A DNA stretch of 64,000 nucleotides from Glaciecola sp. UBA2563 (GCA_002340325.1 DDLV01000018.1:18313-82312); one strand, 5' to 3'. Shown: positions 38,078 through 48,272, counted from the first letter of the stretch. The notes: a model not told the origin generated them from the sequence alone. Numbers and translations: made by a program.

Positions 38078-38688
38078 TGAAATTCGACGTACAAAAGCTG
38101 AAAGAACTTAACGAACTAGACTTCGAGCAAGTCCATGTATGGCCATTTGAAATAAAAATGGTCGTTGGCGTATTGTTTGCGATTATCGTTGCCGTGGGTG
38201 GTTATTACCTCATTATTAGCTCAAAGATACCGCAATGGGAAGCAGCGAAGATAAAAGAGGAGCAGCTCAAACGGGATTACGAATCAAAATACAGAGTTGC
38301 CATCAATCTGGAAGCGAATAAAGACAAACTTGACCAAATTAATGAAAGCTTTGCCTCGGCACTTCGCTCATTACCGACAAGAAATGAGACGCCAGGACTC
38401 CTAGACGATATTACGTTTGTCGGGACAGATGCGGGCCTTTCTTTTAAACTGATAAATTGGGAAAGCGAAAATCCTAAAGAGTTTTACACCGAATTGCCGA
38501 TAAAGATGGAAGTCAGCGGGCAATATCACGAGTTTGGTAATTTTGCGTCCAATATCGCAAACCTTCCCAGAATTGTTACCCTGCACGATTTCGTGCTTGA
38601 GCGCATTGAAAATGACTTAGTATTAACGTTGCAAGCGAGAACTTATCGTTCAGAAAGTACTCAGCCAGGTGAACAAAATGAAGGATAA
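38077..38688 (+). CDS. pilO: Type IV pilus assembly protein PilO
   Basis: A 203-residue bitopic protein with a short cytoplasmic segment, one membrane helix at about 26-48, a coiled coil at about 55-90 and a periplasmic domain of the PilO type (LRSLPTRNETPGLLDDI, LPIKMEVSGQYHEFGNF). It forms heterodimers with PilN that align the inner- and outer-membrane parts of the pilus machine. It overlaps both neighbours. Confidence 0.94.
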   Translation: MKFDVQKLKELNELDFEQVHVWPFEIKMVVGVLFAIIVAVGGYYLIISSKIPQWEAAKIKEEQLKRDYESKYRVAINLEANKDKLDQINESFASALRSLPTRNETPGLLDDITFVGTDAGLSFKLINWESENPKEFYTELPIKMEVSGQYHEFGNFASNIANLPRIVTLHDFVLERIENDLVLTLQARTYRSESTQPGEQNEG

Positions 38689-39232
38689 TCTAACCAGCAA
38701 ACGTATCGCCTTTATCTGCTGTATCTTTGTTCTTACAGGGTGCGGCGCTGATATTGATGATTTAGTCGAGTATACAGAAGAGATCAAAAATAACAGCTCT
38801 GTTGTCGTTACGCCAGCGCCTGTTTTTAAGACACTCGATTCTGTTGATTATAATGCCTCTGATTTGAGAGACCCGTTTCAACGAGCCGTTGCAAATGTTC
38901 AAGTAGCGGAAGTTGCGAAAGTACCAAACTGTTCGCAACCAGATATCAACCGAGCAAAAGAGACTTTGGAGAGCTATGGCCTTGACGCCTTATCCATGTC
39001 TGGAGCGTTTTCAACTAATGGCAAGCAATTTGGGCTTGTTATCGCAAATGACGGCACGCTTCACAAAGTAACAACAGGCAGTTACATCGGTTTGTTCAAT
39101 GGGCGCGTCACGTCAGTTAGCGAGAATTCAATCACAATTACAGAGTACTTACCCGACGGAGCTGGATGTTTCAAACCAAAAACAGCTCAGATGAGTTTGT
39201 CTGGGGCAACCGGGAATGATAACAATGTTTAA
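38678..39232 (+). CDS. pilP: Type IV pilus lipoprotein PilP
   Basis: A 184-residue lipoprotein whose signal ends in the lipobox LTGC with the modified Cys at 22. The C-terminal HR domain (SDLRDPFQRAV, LGLDALSMSGAF-like YGLDALSMSGAF, LHKVTTGSYIGLFNGRVTSV) contacts PilQ. I start at the ATG at 38678, which has AGGTGA at 38667-38672; a GTG at 38669 lies inside that ribosome site. Overlaps pilO and pilQ. Confidence 0.93.
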   Translation: MKDNLTSKRIAFICCIFVLTGCGADIDDLVEYTEEIKNNSSVVVTPAPVFKTLDSVDYNASDLRDPFQRAVANVQVAEVAKVPNCSQPDINRAKETLESYGLDALSMSGAFSTNGKQFGLVIANDGTLHKVTTGSYIGLFNGRVTSVSENSITITEYLPDGAGCFKPKTAQMSLSGATGNDNNV

Positions 39233-41087
39233 TCAATTTGCGTCAAAACCTAAAGGCACAATTACCACGGGTATTTTCATCTCATTAACCCTATTGTTCG
39301 TCTTTACACATGTTCATGCTCAAGAAGGCGTTTTGACTGCTGAAGCAGCAGAACTTGAGGCCGAGACCAACGAACAAGAAAACACTCTCACTGATTTGTT
39401 TGAAGACAATGATTCGGGCACTGAGCAACCTGCACCGCCAGTAGAATTACTCGACCCTGTTGGCGCTACAGAAGAGGCAAATCAAATTGTATTAAGCGAC
39501 ATTAGCTTCAGTAGAAACGGTGATGTTGCAAATGTACTGCTTTCATTTGATAACGGAGTACCGCTTGCAAGCTTAGTCGAAGCGGAGGGTAAAATTTCCG
39601 TGATTTTTGAGGATACAATCGTAAGCGACGACCAATATGTGCAGATAGACGTCACTCAGTTTGGTACTTCCGTCAGCAGTATTGAGTCTTTTCAGGAGGA
39701 TGATATAGCAAGTGTTGACATTCTGGTCGACGGCAATGTCAAGCTCGATATCACCAACACAGAAGCAGGCTATACCATCTCTGTGGCTCAAAAGACACCC
39801 GAAGAGGTGGCCGAGGAAGAGAAAGAGGAAAACGCTTTATACTCTGGCACGCCTATTACATTGAACTTTCAAGATGTTCCGGTTAGACAGGTGCTACAGA
39901 TCATTGCGCAAGTAAATGGATTTAATCTCGTTACGACAGATACGGTAACCGGTAACGTCACAATAAATCTGGACTCCGTGCCATGGGATCAAGCTCTCGA
40001 TATGATTTTGGAAATTAGAGGACTTGGTAAGAAGCTAGAAGGCAACATACTACTCGTTGCTCCAGCGTCAGAATTAGCAGCGCGTGAAACTCAGCAATTA
40101 CAATCACAGCAACAAGTCCAAGCACTTGAAGAGCTGAAATCAGCAAACATTACTATTAACTATGCGAAAGCAGCAGAGCTCGCAGAGATACTCGTCTCAG
40201 ATAACGGTAGCATTCTATCTGACAGAGGTGCCGTCAGCGTTGATGAACGAACCAACACCTTGTTAATTAGAGACATCCAAGAGTCGATTGACAGCGCCAG
40301 AGCGCTTATCGAAATCCTAGACATTCCAGTAAAACAAGTATTAATTGAATCTCGCATGGTAACCGTCAGAGAGAACTTTGACGAACAGCTTGGCGTTCGG
40401 TGGGGCTTTACCGGGCGTGAAAGCGATAGTTCGATAACCGGTTCACTTGAGGGTAACGACATTGCAGGCGCAGGAATCGTGCCGGATATCACTGACAGGC
40501 TAAATGTTAATCTTCCCGTTTCAAGTCCTGCAGGACGAATAGGTTTTCAGATTGCGAATTTGGGCGATGGAAACATCTTAGACCTTGAGTTAAGCGCGCT
40601 TGAATCTGAAAACAACGGTGAGATCATTGCGAGTCCAAGAATCACAGTAGCTAACCAACAAGAAGCCTACATCGAGCAAGGTACAGAAATCCCCTTTGTG
40701 CAAGCGACGTCGTCCGGTGCAACTTCAGTTGAGTTCAAAAAAGCAGTACTCAGCCTTAAAGTGACACCTCAGATCACACCAGACAATCGCATTATATTGG
40801 ACCTAGTGGTGACACAAGATACGCGTGGTGAAACTGTGCAAACATCAACTGGTCCTGCTGTAGCAATTGATACTCAAGAGATTTCAACGCAGGTGCTGGT
40901 TGAGAACGGAGAGACCATCGTGTTGGGCGGTATTTTTCAGCAAGAAGTTTCAGACGCTGTCTCTAAAGTACCAATGCTCGGAGATCTGCCTGTTGTAGGC
41001 GGCATATTCAGAAACACTCAGCAACTCGAAACCAAGCGCGAACTATTGATATTTGTTACACCCAAAATCGTTACTGAAGGGCTCTAG
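39216..41087 (+). CDS. pilQ: Type IV pilus secretin PilQ
   Basis: A 623-residue outer-membrane secretin. After a signal peptide (ending near VHAQ) come an acidic stretch, one AMIN domain at about 85-190, a secretin short N-terminal domain (ITLNFQDVPVRQVLQIIAQ), a NolW-like N1 domain (INYAKAAELAEIL), and the secretin domain ending in VPMLGDLPVVGGIFRN. It forms the pore for the pilus fibre. The start could be the ATG at 39216 or at 39225, the latter with a GGGA site at better spacing. One AMIN domain instead of two makes it somewhat short for the family. Confidence 0.95.
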   Translation: MITMFNQFASKPKGTITTGIFISLTLLFVFTHVHAQEGVLTAEAAELEAETNEQENTLTDLFEDNDSGTEQPAPPVELLDPVGATEEANQIVLSDISFSRNGDVANVLLSFDNGVPLASLVEAEGKISVIFEDTIVSDDQYVQIDVTQFGTSVSSIESFQEDDIASVDILVDGNVKLDITNTEAGYTISVAQKTPEEVAEEEKEENALYSGTPITLNFQDVPVRQVLQIIAQVNGFNLVTTDTVTGNVTINLDSVPWDQALDMILEIRGLGKKLEGNILLVAPASELAARETQQLQSQQQVQALEELKSANITINYAKAAELAEILVSDNGSILSDRGAVSVDERTNTLLIRDIQESIDSARALIEILDIPVKQVLIESRMVTVRENFDEQLGVRWGFTGRESDSSITGSLEGNDIAGAGIVPDITDRLNVNLPVSSPAGRIGFQIANLGDGNILDLELSALESENNGEIIASPRITVANQQEAYIEQGTEIPFVQATSSGATSVEFKKAVLSLKVTPQITPDNRIILDLVVTQDTRGETVQTSTGPAVAIDTQEISTQVLVENGETIVLGGIFQQEVSDAVSKVPMLGDLPVVGGIFRNTQQLETKRELLIFVTPKIVTEGL

Positions 41088-41107
41088 ACGGAACCCCAAT
41101 TACAAGA

Positions 41108-41145
41108 GGAGCAACTGCAATTGCCTGATAATACGCGGTTGCTCC
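41108..41145 (+). terminator. Hairpin downstream of pilQ
   Basis: GGAGCAAC at 41108-41115 pairs with GTTGCTCC at 41138-41145, 20 bases after the pilQ stop. It is followed by GAAAAATAG on the plus strand, without a T tract, so it could be a factor-dependent or processing hairpin. The rest of the 265-base spacer to aroK shows no open frame. Confidence 0.5.
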
Positions 41146-41352
41146 GAAAAATAGCCCTCAACACTTGCAAAACCAACCATATAACTGAGATAATCCGCAA
41201 CACTCGAAATATTCCCGAGGAGAATGTGCATAAACGACAACACAGTCGTTAACGTCTTACGCTGACTTTTGCACTTAGCTAACGACTTTTACTACAAATC
41301 AATTTGTAGGCGAGTTTAACCAAAAAATAATTTAGCAAATAAATAGGCAATC

Positions 41353-41868
41353 ATGGCTGAGAAACGTAACGTATTCCTTGTTGGTCCTATGGGCGCTGGT
41401 AAAAGCACTATTGGAAGACACCTCGCTGATGAACTTCATTTAGATTTTTTTGACTCCGACCAAGAGATTGAACGTCGGACAGGCGCTGATATATCTTGGA
41501 TATTTGATTTGGAAGGCGAAGAGGGTTTTCGCAAACGAGAAGAAAACATCATTGAAGAATTAACTGAAAAACAAGGTATCGTTCTGGCCACTGGCGGTGG
41601 TTCTGTTATCTCAAAAAAAATTAGAAATCATCTATCAGCTCGAGGCATTGTCGTTTATTTACAGACAACCATAGATAAGCAAGTCGCTCGAACACAACGA
41701 GATAAAAGACGTCCATTACTGCAAAATGACAAACCTGAAAAAGTACTTGTAGAACTTGCAAGCGAACGCAATCCACTTTATGAAGAAGTCGCTGACTATG
41801 TTGTCGATACTGACGACCAAAGTGCCCGCGCAGTTGCTAATCAGATAATAAACAAAATAGGGCTCTGA
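41353..41868 (+). CDS. aroK: Shikimate kinase I
   Basis: A 171-residue P-loop kinase phosphorylating shikimate in the chorismate pathway. Walker A is GPMGAGKST at 11-19, [11 protein letters not shown] holds the shikimate-binding Asp, and ATGGGSV is the next conserved loop. RDKRRPLL is the LID region. It lies seven bases before aroB, an arrangement conserved after the pilus operon in Gammaproteobacteria. Confidence 0.96.
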   Translation: MAEKRNVFLVGPMGAGKSTIGRHLADELHLDFFDSDQEIERRTGADISWIFDLEGEEGFRKREENIIEELTEKQGIVLATGGGSVISKKIRNHLSARGIVVYLQTTIDKQVARTQRDKRRPLLQNDKPEKVLVELASERNPLYEEVADYVVDTDDQSARAVANQIINKIGL

Positions 41869-41875
41869 GCAACGA

Positions 41876-42949
41876 ATGAACCCAATTGTTGTTGATCTCG
41901 GTAACAGAAGTTACCCAATATATATTGAAGCCGGTATTTTTCACAATACCGGTTTTTCTTTTACTGAAGTAAAACATGATAATGTTGTCGTTTTGACGAA
42001 CACAACCGTTGGCCCGCTTTATCAAGAAACGATCGTACGAAAGCTTTCCGCACTAGGCAAATCTGTTTCCGTTATCACTATTGACGATGGCGAACAGTAC
42101 AAACATCTGCAAACATTTGAATACATTATGGGCAAACTATTAGAAAAGCCCATGGGTCGAGATACAGTGCTGGTTGCGCTTGGTGGCGGTGTTGTTGGCG
42201 ACATTGGCGGATTTGTCTCAGCTTGTTACCAGCGCGGTATAGATTTTGTGCAGGTCCCCACTACCCTATTATCCCAAGTTGACTCCTCAGTTGGAGGAAA
42301 GACGGCGGTTAATCATGCACTTGGTAAAAATATGATTGGCGCTTTTTATCAACCAAAAGCCGTTTTTATTGATACTGACACACTTAATTCACTGCCTGAC
42401 AATGAATTCTCGGCCGGCATGGCAGAAGTTATTAAATACGGGATCATTTACGATTTAGCATTTTTCGAATGGTTAAAAGAAAACAAGGCCTCTATTCGCG
42501 CAAAATCTCCGCCTCACATTGCGCATGTTGTGACTCGATGCTGCCAAATAAAAGCTGAAATTGTGAAAGAAGATGAAAAAGAGAAAGGCATCAGAGCGCT
42601 TCTCAATTTAGGCCACACCTTTGGCCATGCCATCGAAGCAGAGCAGGGCTATGGCAAGTGGCTTCATGGCGAAGCAGTGTCAGCCGGCATGGTTTTTGCC
42701 TCAGTCTTATCGAATATGCGTGGCGGCATTTCTTTGACGGAATTGGAGGAGATAAAAGATTTACTTTCATTTTTCAATCTTCCAGTTTCTGGCCCAAAAG
42801 AAATGACAGTCGGTCAGTATGTTAAGCATATGAAGCGCGACAAAAAGGTAGAACATGGTCATATGCGTTTTATAATTCCGACGACTATTGGCCACGCAGA
42901 GATTGTGAATGACGTAAAAGACACGGAGCTACAGGCAGTTTTGGGGTAG
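41876..42949 (+). CDS. aroB: 3-dehydroquinate synthase
   Basis: A 357-residue NAD- and metal-dependent enzyme making 3-dehydroquinate from DAHP. LGGGVVGDIGGF is the nucleotide loop, TTLLSQVDSSVGGKTAVNH carries active-site residues, and LNLGHTFGHAIE has the metal-binding His pair, with LHGEAVSAGM adding the third ligand. Next to aroK and upstream of the damX-like gene. Confidence 0.97.
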   Translation: MNPIVVDLGNRSYPIYIEAGIFHNTGFSFTEVKHDNVVVLTNTTVGPLYQETIVRKLSALGKSVSVITIDDGEQYKHLQTFEYIMGKLLEKPMGRDTVLVALGGGVVGDIGGFVSACYQRGIDFVQVPTTLLSQVDSSVGGKTAVNHALGKNMIGAFYQPKAVFIDTDTLNSLPDNEFSAGMAEVIKYGIIYDLAFFEWLKENKASIRAKSPPHIAHVVTRCCQIKAEIVKEDEKEKGIRALLNLGHTFGHAIEAEQGYGKWLHGEAVSAGMVFASVLSNMRGGISLTELEEIKDLLSFFNLPVSGPKEMTVGQYVKHMKRDKKVEHGHMRFIIPTTIGHAEIVNDVKDTELQAVLG

Positions 42950-42972
42950 CTCTAAGAACGAGAGCAGCTACA

Positions 42973-44505
42973 GTGGCAGACATAATTAGTAGATTATTCC
43001 AGTTAACAGCAACATCACCTAGTCTTGTTATCATAGGCTGCGACAAAGCCTCACAACAACAGCAATTGCAGAACGAATTTCTTTCGCGTCAAGATGAAAA
43101 CGCTGAAGTGAGTTTTTTTGCTGCAGAACAGCACATGAATATAAATGCGCTGAGAAAAATGATATTTCAGCAGTTTACGCAAAAAAATGCGACTGATTAC
43201 CGCCTAGAAATAAAGGACTTGTTTACACGACAGCTTTCAAGCGACACCACTAATGTGCTGTGTATCACTCAAGCTGACAATCTCCCTGACCAATTCGCAG
43301 CTGAATTAATGAGTTGGGTCGCTTCGATAGAAGCAGGACTGTGTAAGGACAATATCAATATACTGTTGTTTGCTAGCCAAGCGTGGGGAGAAGTAAAATA
43401 CAGTTGGTTGGATAAACAAAGTGCGGCATCCCCTATCTTTATATCCGCTTCAACAGCGGACGCGGTTGGTTTCGATGTTAACGAGCTCGAACAGCTTATG
43501 TCTGAGCAACGCGCTTTTTTCGCCAAAGACGGACTCTTTGGAAAGAAAAACACGGCGGCATCACTATTTCGCAATGTTTGGTTTAAAAGTGGTATCGCCA
43601 GCATCTTTCTTTTGTTTTTCTCCGGCATGTTAGCAGCTCAATACAGCGAACAATTATTCGCATTTTTCAATTCAGATACATTCTTGCCCGAACAGCCAAG
43701 TGCACAGGAGGCTGAAACAGCTAATAAACCTAGCTCAGTATTTGTCGAATCAAACGCACAAGCGCTTTCGTCGTCCGACTCGCTGGAAGGGCAAATATCG
43801 CTTTACACCGATACAACCACATCAGAAAACGAAGAAAAATACGCGAGCGTTACGAGTGAAATATTAGCTGGGAGCTGGCAAAAGGATGTTGACCCAGGAT
43901 CCGATGAATTCGACACTAGTAACACCAGTGATAGTACAGACTACATTGATTCCAACGATGATTTCGATGACATTAGCAATGATACGGCACCACCGACAAC
44001 GGTAGATTTTCAAGTCCCAGACATCATCAGTGTCGCCCAACTTGACGAGCAATTAGGTGAGCTGAGCGCTGAATCTCAGGCCAACAACGACTCTCAGATT
44101 GGAGAAGCTGCAGATCGCACAACAACAAGCATCGCACCTCAACCGACGTTTACCGGTGCAGGTACGCCCGGGTTTATCCGGCCAAGACAGGTAGACGAAT
44201 ACAACTTTGATGAAGAACTCCTGTTACAGCTACCGAATAATCAAGTAGTGCTTCAACTTTCTGGCATGCGGGATATTTCCATCCTAACTACATATCTTGA
44301 TAACAATGATGTTGATGGTGACATCTGGATTTATCAGACTGAACTGAATGGCGGTGAATGGTATGTAGTTTTACATGGAGATACGTTCGACAGTGACGTT
44401 CTAGCTAGGAACAACGCTCCCTCGTACCCAGCAGGATTATTCAGCGCTAGACCGTTTACGAAAACGATAGCACAGATACGATATGAGATTACAGGCTTGT
44501 ATTAG
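42973..44505 (+). CDS. damX: DamX-like SPOR-domain protein
   Basis: A 510-residue protein starting at GTG. The N-terminal third resembles the divergent AAA-like cytosolic part of DamX, followed by a membrane helix at about 208-226, a long acidic, Ser/Asp-rich linker at about 235-420 and a C-terminal SPOR domain at about 425-505 (VVLQLSGMRDISILTTYL, WYVVLHGD) for binding denuded septal glycan. Divergent sequence; the name rests on domain order and the position after aroB. Its stop lies 12 bases from that of the convergent methylase. Confidence 0.85.
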   Translation: MADIISRLFQLTATSPSLVIIGCDKASQQQQLQNEFLSRQDENAEVSFFAAEQHMNINALRKMIFQQFTQKNATDYRLEIKDLFTRQLSSDTTNVLCITQADNLPDQFAAELMSWVASIEAGLCKDNINILLFASQAWGEVKYSWLDKQSAASPIFISASTADAVGFDVNELEQLMSEQRAFFAKDGLFGKKNTAASLFRNVWFKSGIASIFLLFFSGMLAAQYSEQLFAFFNSDTFLPEQPSAQEAETANKPSSVFVESNAQALSSSDSLEGQISLYTDTTTSENEEKYASVTSEILAGSWQKDVDPGSDEFDTSNTSDSTDYIDSNDDFDDISNDTAPPTTVDFQVPDIISVAQLDEQLGELSAESQANNDSQIGEAADRTTTSIAPQPTFTGAGTPGFIRPRQVDEYNFDEELLLQLPNNQVVLQLSGMRDISILTTYLDNNDVDGDIWIYQTELNGGEWYVVLHGDTFDSDVLARNNAPSYPAGLFSARPFTKTIAQIRYEITGLY

Positions 44506-44517
44506 GAGTCATAAAGC

Positions 44518-45348
44518 CTAGCCGTTTTCTGAAAGCGTATCGGCAATTTGTTTCAGCGTCTTCTCATCGAAATTTTTCAATGCCAAGACTTCCATGGCTT
44601 TCGTCCTGTTTCCATTACAGGCAATCATTCTTGGGGCTCTGATCTGAAATACATGAAAACCAGCGTCCACATACGCGCTGACAATGCGGCCGGTAGCTTG
44701 ATTTGAGATAACCATTGGATTGGGCTTGTCCTCTACCCATTCCAGTAACCTTAACTGGTCTTGCCATGAGTATCCAAGCGTATGATACTGTGTAAATGGC
44801 ACATCATAAGGTGGGTCCATATAGATGAAGTCTTGAGCATTAGTTTCAATATTTGAAAAATCACCGTGTGTGAATTGCCAATCGTTCAGGTAACTGCTGT
44901 ATGCTTGCAAGCTTTTTTGATAATCAATTTTCTTAAATTGTCCGAAAGGAACGTTAAACAACCCCGATTTATTAAATCTGCACAAACCGTTGTAACCAGT
45001 TCTGATCAAATAATAAAATAGTTGCGCCGCATGATTACCAAATATCTGATTTTCTTTGATTAAATCGTTGAACTCTTCTCTAGCAAGGTAAAACTCTTCT
45101 TTTTTATTGCCATAGTTCAATGTAAAGACAAAGCCCTTTTTGAGTTCCATAAAGAAGTTTATGATGTGTGGATTTGCGTCATTCAGCAATGCCGTTTTTG
45201 GTTTTAAACCCAAGGTTATTGCCATACCACCTACAAATGGCTCAACTAACCTAGTGCTTTCCACTGAAACGTAGATTTCTCGTAGCGTGGGTACTAGCCA
45301 CCGCTTACCACCAGCCCATTTCAACGGCGGCATTATTTGTTCGCGCAT
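44518..45348 (-). CDS. D12-class DNA adenine methylase, inverted at the dam locus
   Basis: A 276-residue N6-adenine methyltransferase: PPLKWAGGKRWLVP at the N-terminus, FVGG in VEPFVGGMAITLGL as the S-adenosylmethionine loop, TGYNGLCRFNKSGLFNVPFG, and catalytic DPPY at 178-181. The FVGGMAITLGLKPKTALLNDANPHI form and the C-terminal SNQATGRIVSAY and RTKAMEVLAL segments differ from enterobacterial Dam and resemble another D12 subfamily known from diverse phyla. Target probably GATC, not certain. It lies where dam normally follows damX, but on the opposite strand, so I read it as a replacement of dam. Confidence 0.88.
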   Translation of the reverse strand: MREQIMPPLKWAGGKRWLVPTLREIYVSVESTRLVEPFVGGMAITLGLKPKTALLNDANPHIINFFMELKKGFVFTLNYGNKKEEFYLAREEFNDLIKENQIFGNHAAQLFYYLIRTGYNGLCRFNKSGLFNVPFGQFKKIDYQKSLQAYSSYLNDWQFTHGDFSNIETNAQDFIYMDPPYDVPFTQYHTLGYSWQDQLRLLEWVEDKPNPMVISNQATGRIVSAYVDAGFHVFQIRAPRMIACNGNRTKAMEVLALKNFDEKTLKQIADTLSENG

Positions 45349-45637
45349 GTTTTATTCTTGTATGATTTTGGCGTTGGTGAGTTCATTTGACTCACATTTC
45401 GAAAGCGCAATTTACCCGCATCCTTCTTTACATTAACGCACAGAAGATACGTCCCGCTCTCTGCTAAGTATAGACGCTGGTAGTATTGATTGAAACGATT
45501 GTACACATAACAAACAAACTACAGGCATCAATCCGGCTAGTTTTTTAAAGATAAACAAACTCTACACCTAAAAAGACGTCAAGTTCAGCCGATTAATATA
45601 TGTCTAAGAAAAATGCACTCAGGGTATATACGAGTAA

Positions 45638-48118
45638 ATGATTTTGTTGCGTGGCTTGCTTTTAAAAATGCTGCTGTTGGTACTAGTAGTAGCCACGATC
45701 TCGTTAGTCGCGTCTTATACTTTTGTCACGCTACAGCAAGAGGCCGCACTAGAAAAAAATATTGAGCAGATACGCACGCAACACAAACAGGCGTCTAAAG
45801 ACATTTTTGAAAATCTCCTGCTTAACCAAATATTGCCGTTCACAGAAGAAATTATACGGTTGGGCGGTGTAGACAACCGAAGTCCTGAAGAGATCGAAGC
45901 GTTTTTACGCAACACTTGGCACCGCGTTAAGCTAACATTCGCATTTAAGTCGATGTCATTCGCCTACGGTACAACCTATTACAATTTTGGCAAGTTCCCA
46001 ACAAAAAACATGCTTGCTCAACAGGCACAGGTACAAAGCACGATCATCCCTCAAACCAGCATACTTTGTCATGAAAGATGCGAATTAGCGACTACTGTTC
46101 CAGTCATTGCTAACAAACAAACCTGGTCACTTTCAGTATTAGCAGAAATCAGCTCATCCATCGACCTACTTAGTTCATTGATAGGGTCTGATATAATCTT
46201 ACTTTTGCCTGGGCAAGCGCCTAATCCAAATGATAACACGTTCGCTAGATACGTCAGCGTATCTGAATATATGACAGGAGCAGAGAAGCTCAATGATTTA
46301 TTTAGAAGCTCATTAACAAAAACACAACTCGAAAACATAGAAAAAGGCGGCATTTTCACGCAATCAAACGGACAAGACTATTTCATTTGGATTGATGAAT
46401 TAACTGGCTTAGGTGACGAACTACAATTGATGTACATTCTTGATGTGACATCGTTACTCAGCCAAAAGAAATCTCAACAACAACAGCTTTTTGTTACGTA
46501 TGGTACGCTTACAATGGGCGTCATCCTGTTTCTTATGTTATTTACGTTCTTCCCAATCTCTCGCCTCAGCGAGCTAAAAAAAGCAATTAAGTTTATTGGT
46601 GAAAAAAACTACACAGCTGCTCGCAAACGACTTGGTGAAGAAAAACAAGCGCTTATAGGTGATGAACTTGACGAATTAGAGTATGAGTTCAGAACCACCA
46701 TCAACGTGTTGGAAAACTATCAAAAGGAACTGGACAACAGTCAGAAAAAATTATTAAGACAAGCAACGATAGATGCCACTACAGGGTTGTTTACCCGAAA
46801 TGTTTTGCTTGATGATCTGGAAAACATGAACAACTTACGGCAAGTCCGCAACGTCGCTGTATTCTTTTTAGACCTAGATGGGTTTAAGCCAATTAATGAC
46901 AACTTGGGTCATGAAGCTGGCGATATGATGCTGAAAAAAATTGGGTATCGATTAAAGGGTGTCGTCAGCAAATTTATACGCGTCTATAGAATAGGAGGTG
47001 ACGAATTTGTCATCTGCTTTACCAATTTTGATAATACTTCGCAACTTACTCAGATGGCCGACGAAGTTATCGAACTCTTCTCTGCTCCGTTTTTTCTCTA
47101 TGAAACATACATTGGAATCACTGCCAGTATCGGCATCGCTAAACAGAAAGCCGATCATATAGAACCGGAAAATCTCCTTCGATATGCCGATATTGCAATG
47201 TATCAAGCAAAACGAGATGGTAAAAATCGCTACTGCTTCTTTGATGAGTCGATGCGCGAAAATACCAAACGACGGTTTATTATAAAAAATGACTTCGAAC
47301 AGTCTCTTGCTGAAGGGCAGTTATTCGTTGTTTTTCAGCCAATAGTTGAAGCAAAAACCAAACGAATATATAAATTGGAAGCGCTCTGTCGATGGGATCA
47401 CCCTACCCTAGGGTTTATTTCGCCAGAACTTTTCATTGATGTTATAGAAGAAAGCGAAAGCATGAACTCTCTGTTCGAGATGCTACTTCGTCAAGTAATT
47501 GATGTACTTCAGTATTTTGATTCTCATGGGTTAGGAGATATACGCGTTTCTTTAAATCTTAGTGCATCGCAGCTTTCTGACGATATTGCCCTTGAAATCA
47601 TAGACAATAAACTAATGAACACAGGCATTTCGCCAAAACGAATAGAGATAGAGATAACAGAAACCTCTCTAATTTCTAATTTTGAGGCTGCGAATTCTTG
47701 GATTCTCGGCGCCAAGGAGCGGGGGTTTAATATTGCAATCGATGATTTCGGTGCAGGATATTCGTCATTGTCATATTTAACAATCTTCACCTACGATACC
47801 GTTAAGCTTGATCGTTCCCTTTTAAACAATATTGATAAAGATGTTCGCCAACAAAGAATAGTAGGGTCACTGGCGTCAATGTTAAATGGATTGTCTGTGC
47901 CAACCGTTGCGGAGGGTGCCGAAAGTGAAGCGCAGTTCGACAAACTAGCGGAACTGGGCTGCGACTACATACAGGGCTATTTTATAAGTAAACCACTAAC
48001 AAAAGACAAATTAATAGACTTTATTATCGATCTAGAAGATACCAATGCTCAGCGAGAGAACCTTATAGAACATCACGACCCTAGACAAGCACAAGCTTTA
48101 CAAACGCAAATACGCTAA
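45638..48118 (+). CDS. Membrane GGDEF-EAL cyclic di-GMP protein
   Basis: An 826-residue protein: membrane helix at about 8-29, periplasmic sensor region to about 285 with the paired Cys of CHERCEL, second helix at about 288-310, HAMP-like linker, GGDEF domain with intact GGDEF at 453-457, and an EAL domain with EAL at 581-583, IEITETSL, DDFGAGYSSLSYL at 702 onward and VAEGAES. All catalytic residues of both domains appear present. No RxxD inhibitory site precedes the GGDEF, so product inhibition is unlikely; I infer mainly phosphodiesterase or dual activity. It has no damX or rpe relation and looks inserted in that cluster. Confidence 0.92.
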   Translation: MILLRGLLLKMLLLVLVVATISLVASYTFVTLQQEAALEKNIEQIRTQHKQASKDIFENLLLNQILPFTEEIIRLGGVDNRSPEEIEAFLRNTWHRVKLTFAFKSMSFAYGTTYYNFGKFPTKNMLAQQAQVQSTIIPQTSILCHERCELATTVPVIANKQTWSLSVLAEISSSIDLLSSLIGSDIILLLPGQAPNPNDNTFARYVSVSEYMTGAEKLNDLFRSSLTKTQLENIEKGGIFTQSNGQDYFIWIDELTGLGDELQLMYILDVTSLLSQKKSQQQQLFVTYGTLTMGVILFLMLFTFFPISRLSELKKAIKFIGEKNYTAARKRLGEEKQALIGDELDELEYEFRTTINVLENYQKELDNSQKKLLRQATIDATTGLFTRNVLLDDLENMNNLRQVRNVAVFFLDLDGFKPINDNLGHEAGDMMLKKIGYRLKGVVSKFIRVYRIGGDEFVICFTNFDNTSQLTQMADEVIELFSAPFFLYETYIGITASIGIAKQKADHIEPENLLRYADIAMYQAKRDGKNRYCFFDESMRENTKRRFIIKNDFEQSLAEGQLFVVFQPIVEAKTKRIYKLEALCRWDHPTLGFISPELFIDVIEESESMNSLFEMLLRQVIDVLQYFDSHGLGDIRVSLNLSASQLSDDIALEIIDNKLMNTGISPKRIEIEITETSLISNFEAANSWILGAKERGFNIAIDDFGAGYSSLSYLTIFTYDTVKLDRSLLNNIDKDVRQQRIVGSLASMLNGLSVPTVAEGAESEAQFDKLAELGCDYIQGYFISKPLTKDKLIDFIIDLEDTNAQRENLIEHHDPRQAQALQTQIR

Positions 48119-48272
48119 CCAAAAAGAGCACAAACACAAGTATTGCAGTGATGATAAAAGGTGTTGGTGAGTCATTTTCGGTAAAATCTTTTTTGTGCTT
48201 TGAAGATGATTGAACACCAAAGAAAGCCGCTAAAACGCTTTGCAAAAGACTTAAGGCCTGTTTACGTTTCAT
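48081..48272 (-). CDS. DUF2970 small membrane protein
   Basis: A 63-residue protein with the DUF2970 pattern: LLQSVLAAFFGVQS, a charged middle with KDF, then a single helix ITAILVFVLFLVSVFAFVKLVL. The family is small, widespread in Proteobacteria and uncharacterised. It overlaps the 3' end of the convergent GGDEF-EAL gene by 38 bases. Confidence 0.78.
   Translation of the reverse strand: MKRKQALSLLQSVLAAFFGVQSSSKHKKDFTENDSPTPFIITAILVFVLFLVSVFAFVKLVLV

Noticed and set aside
40160..40492. A 110-residue frame antisense to pilQ
   Set aside because: Shadow of a conserved gene; no start signal or motif.
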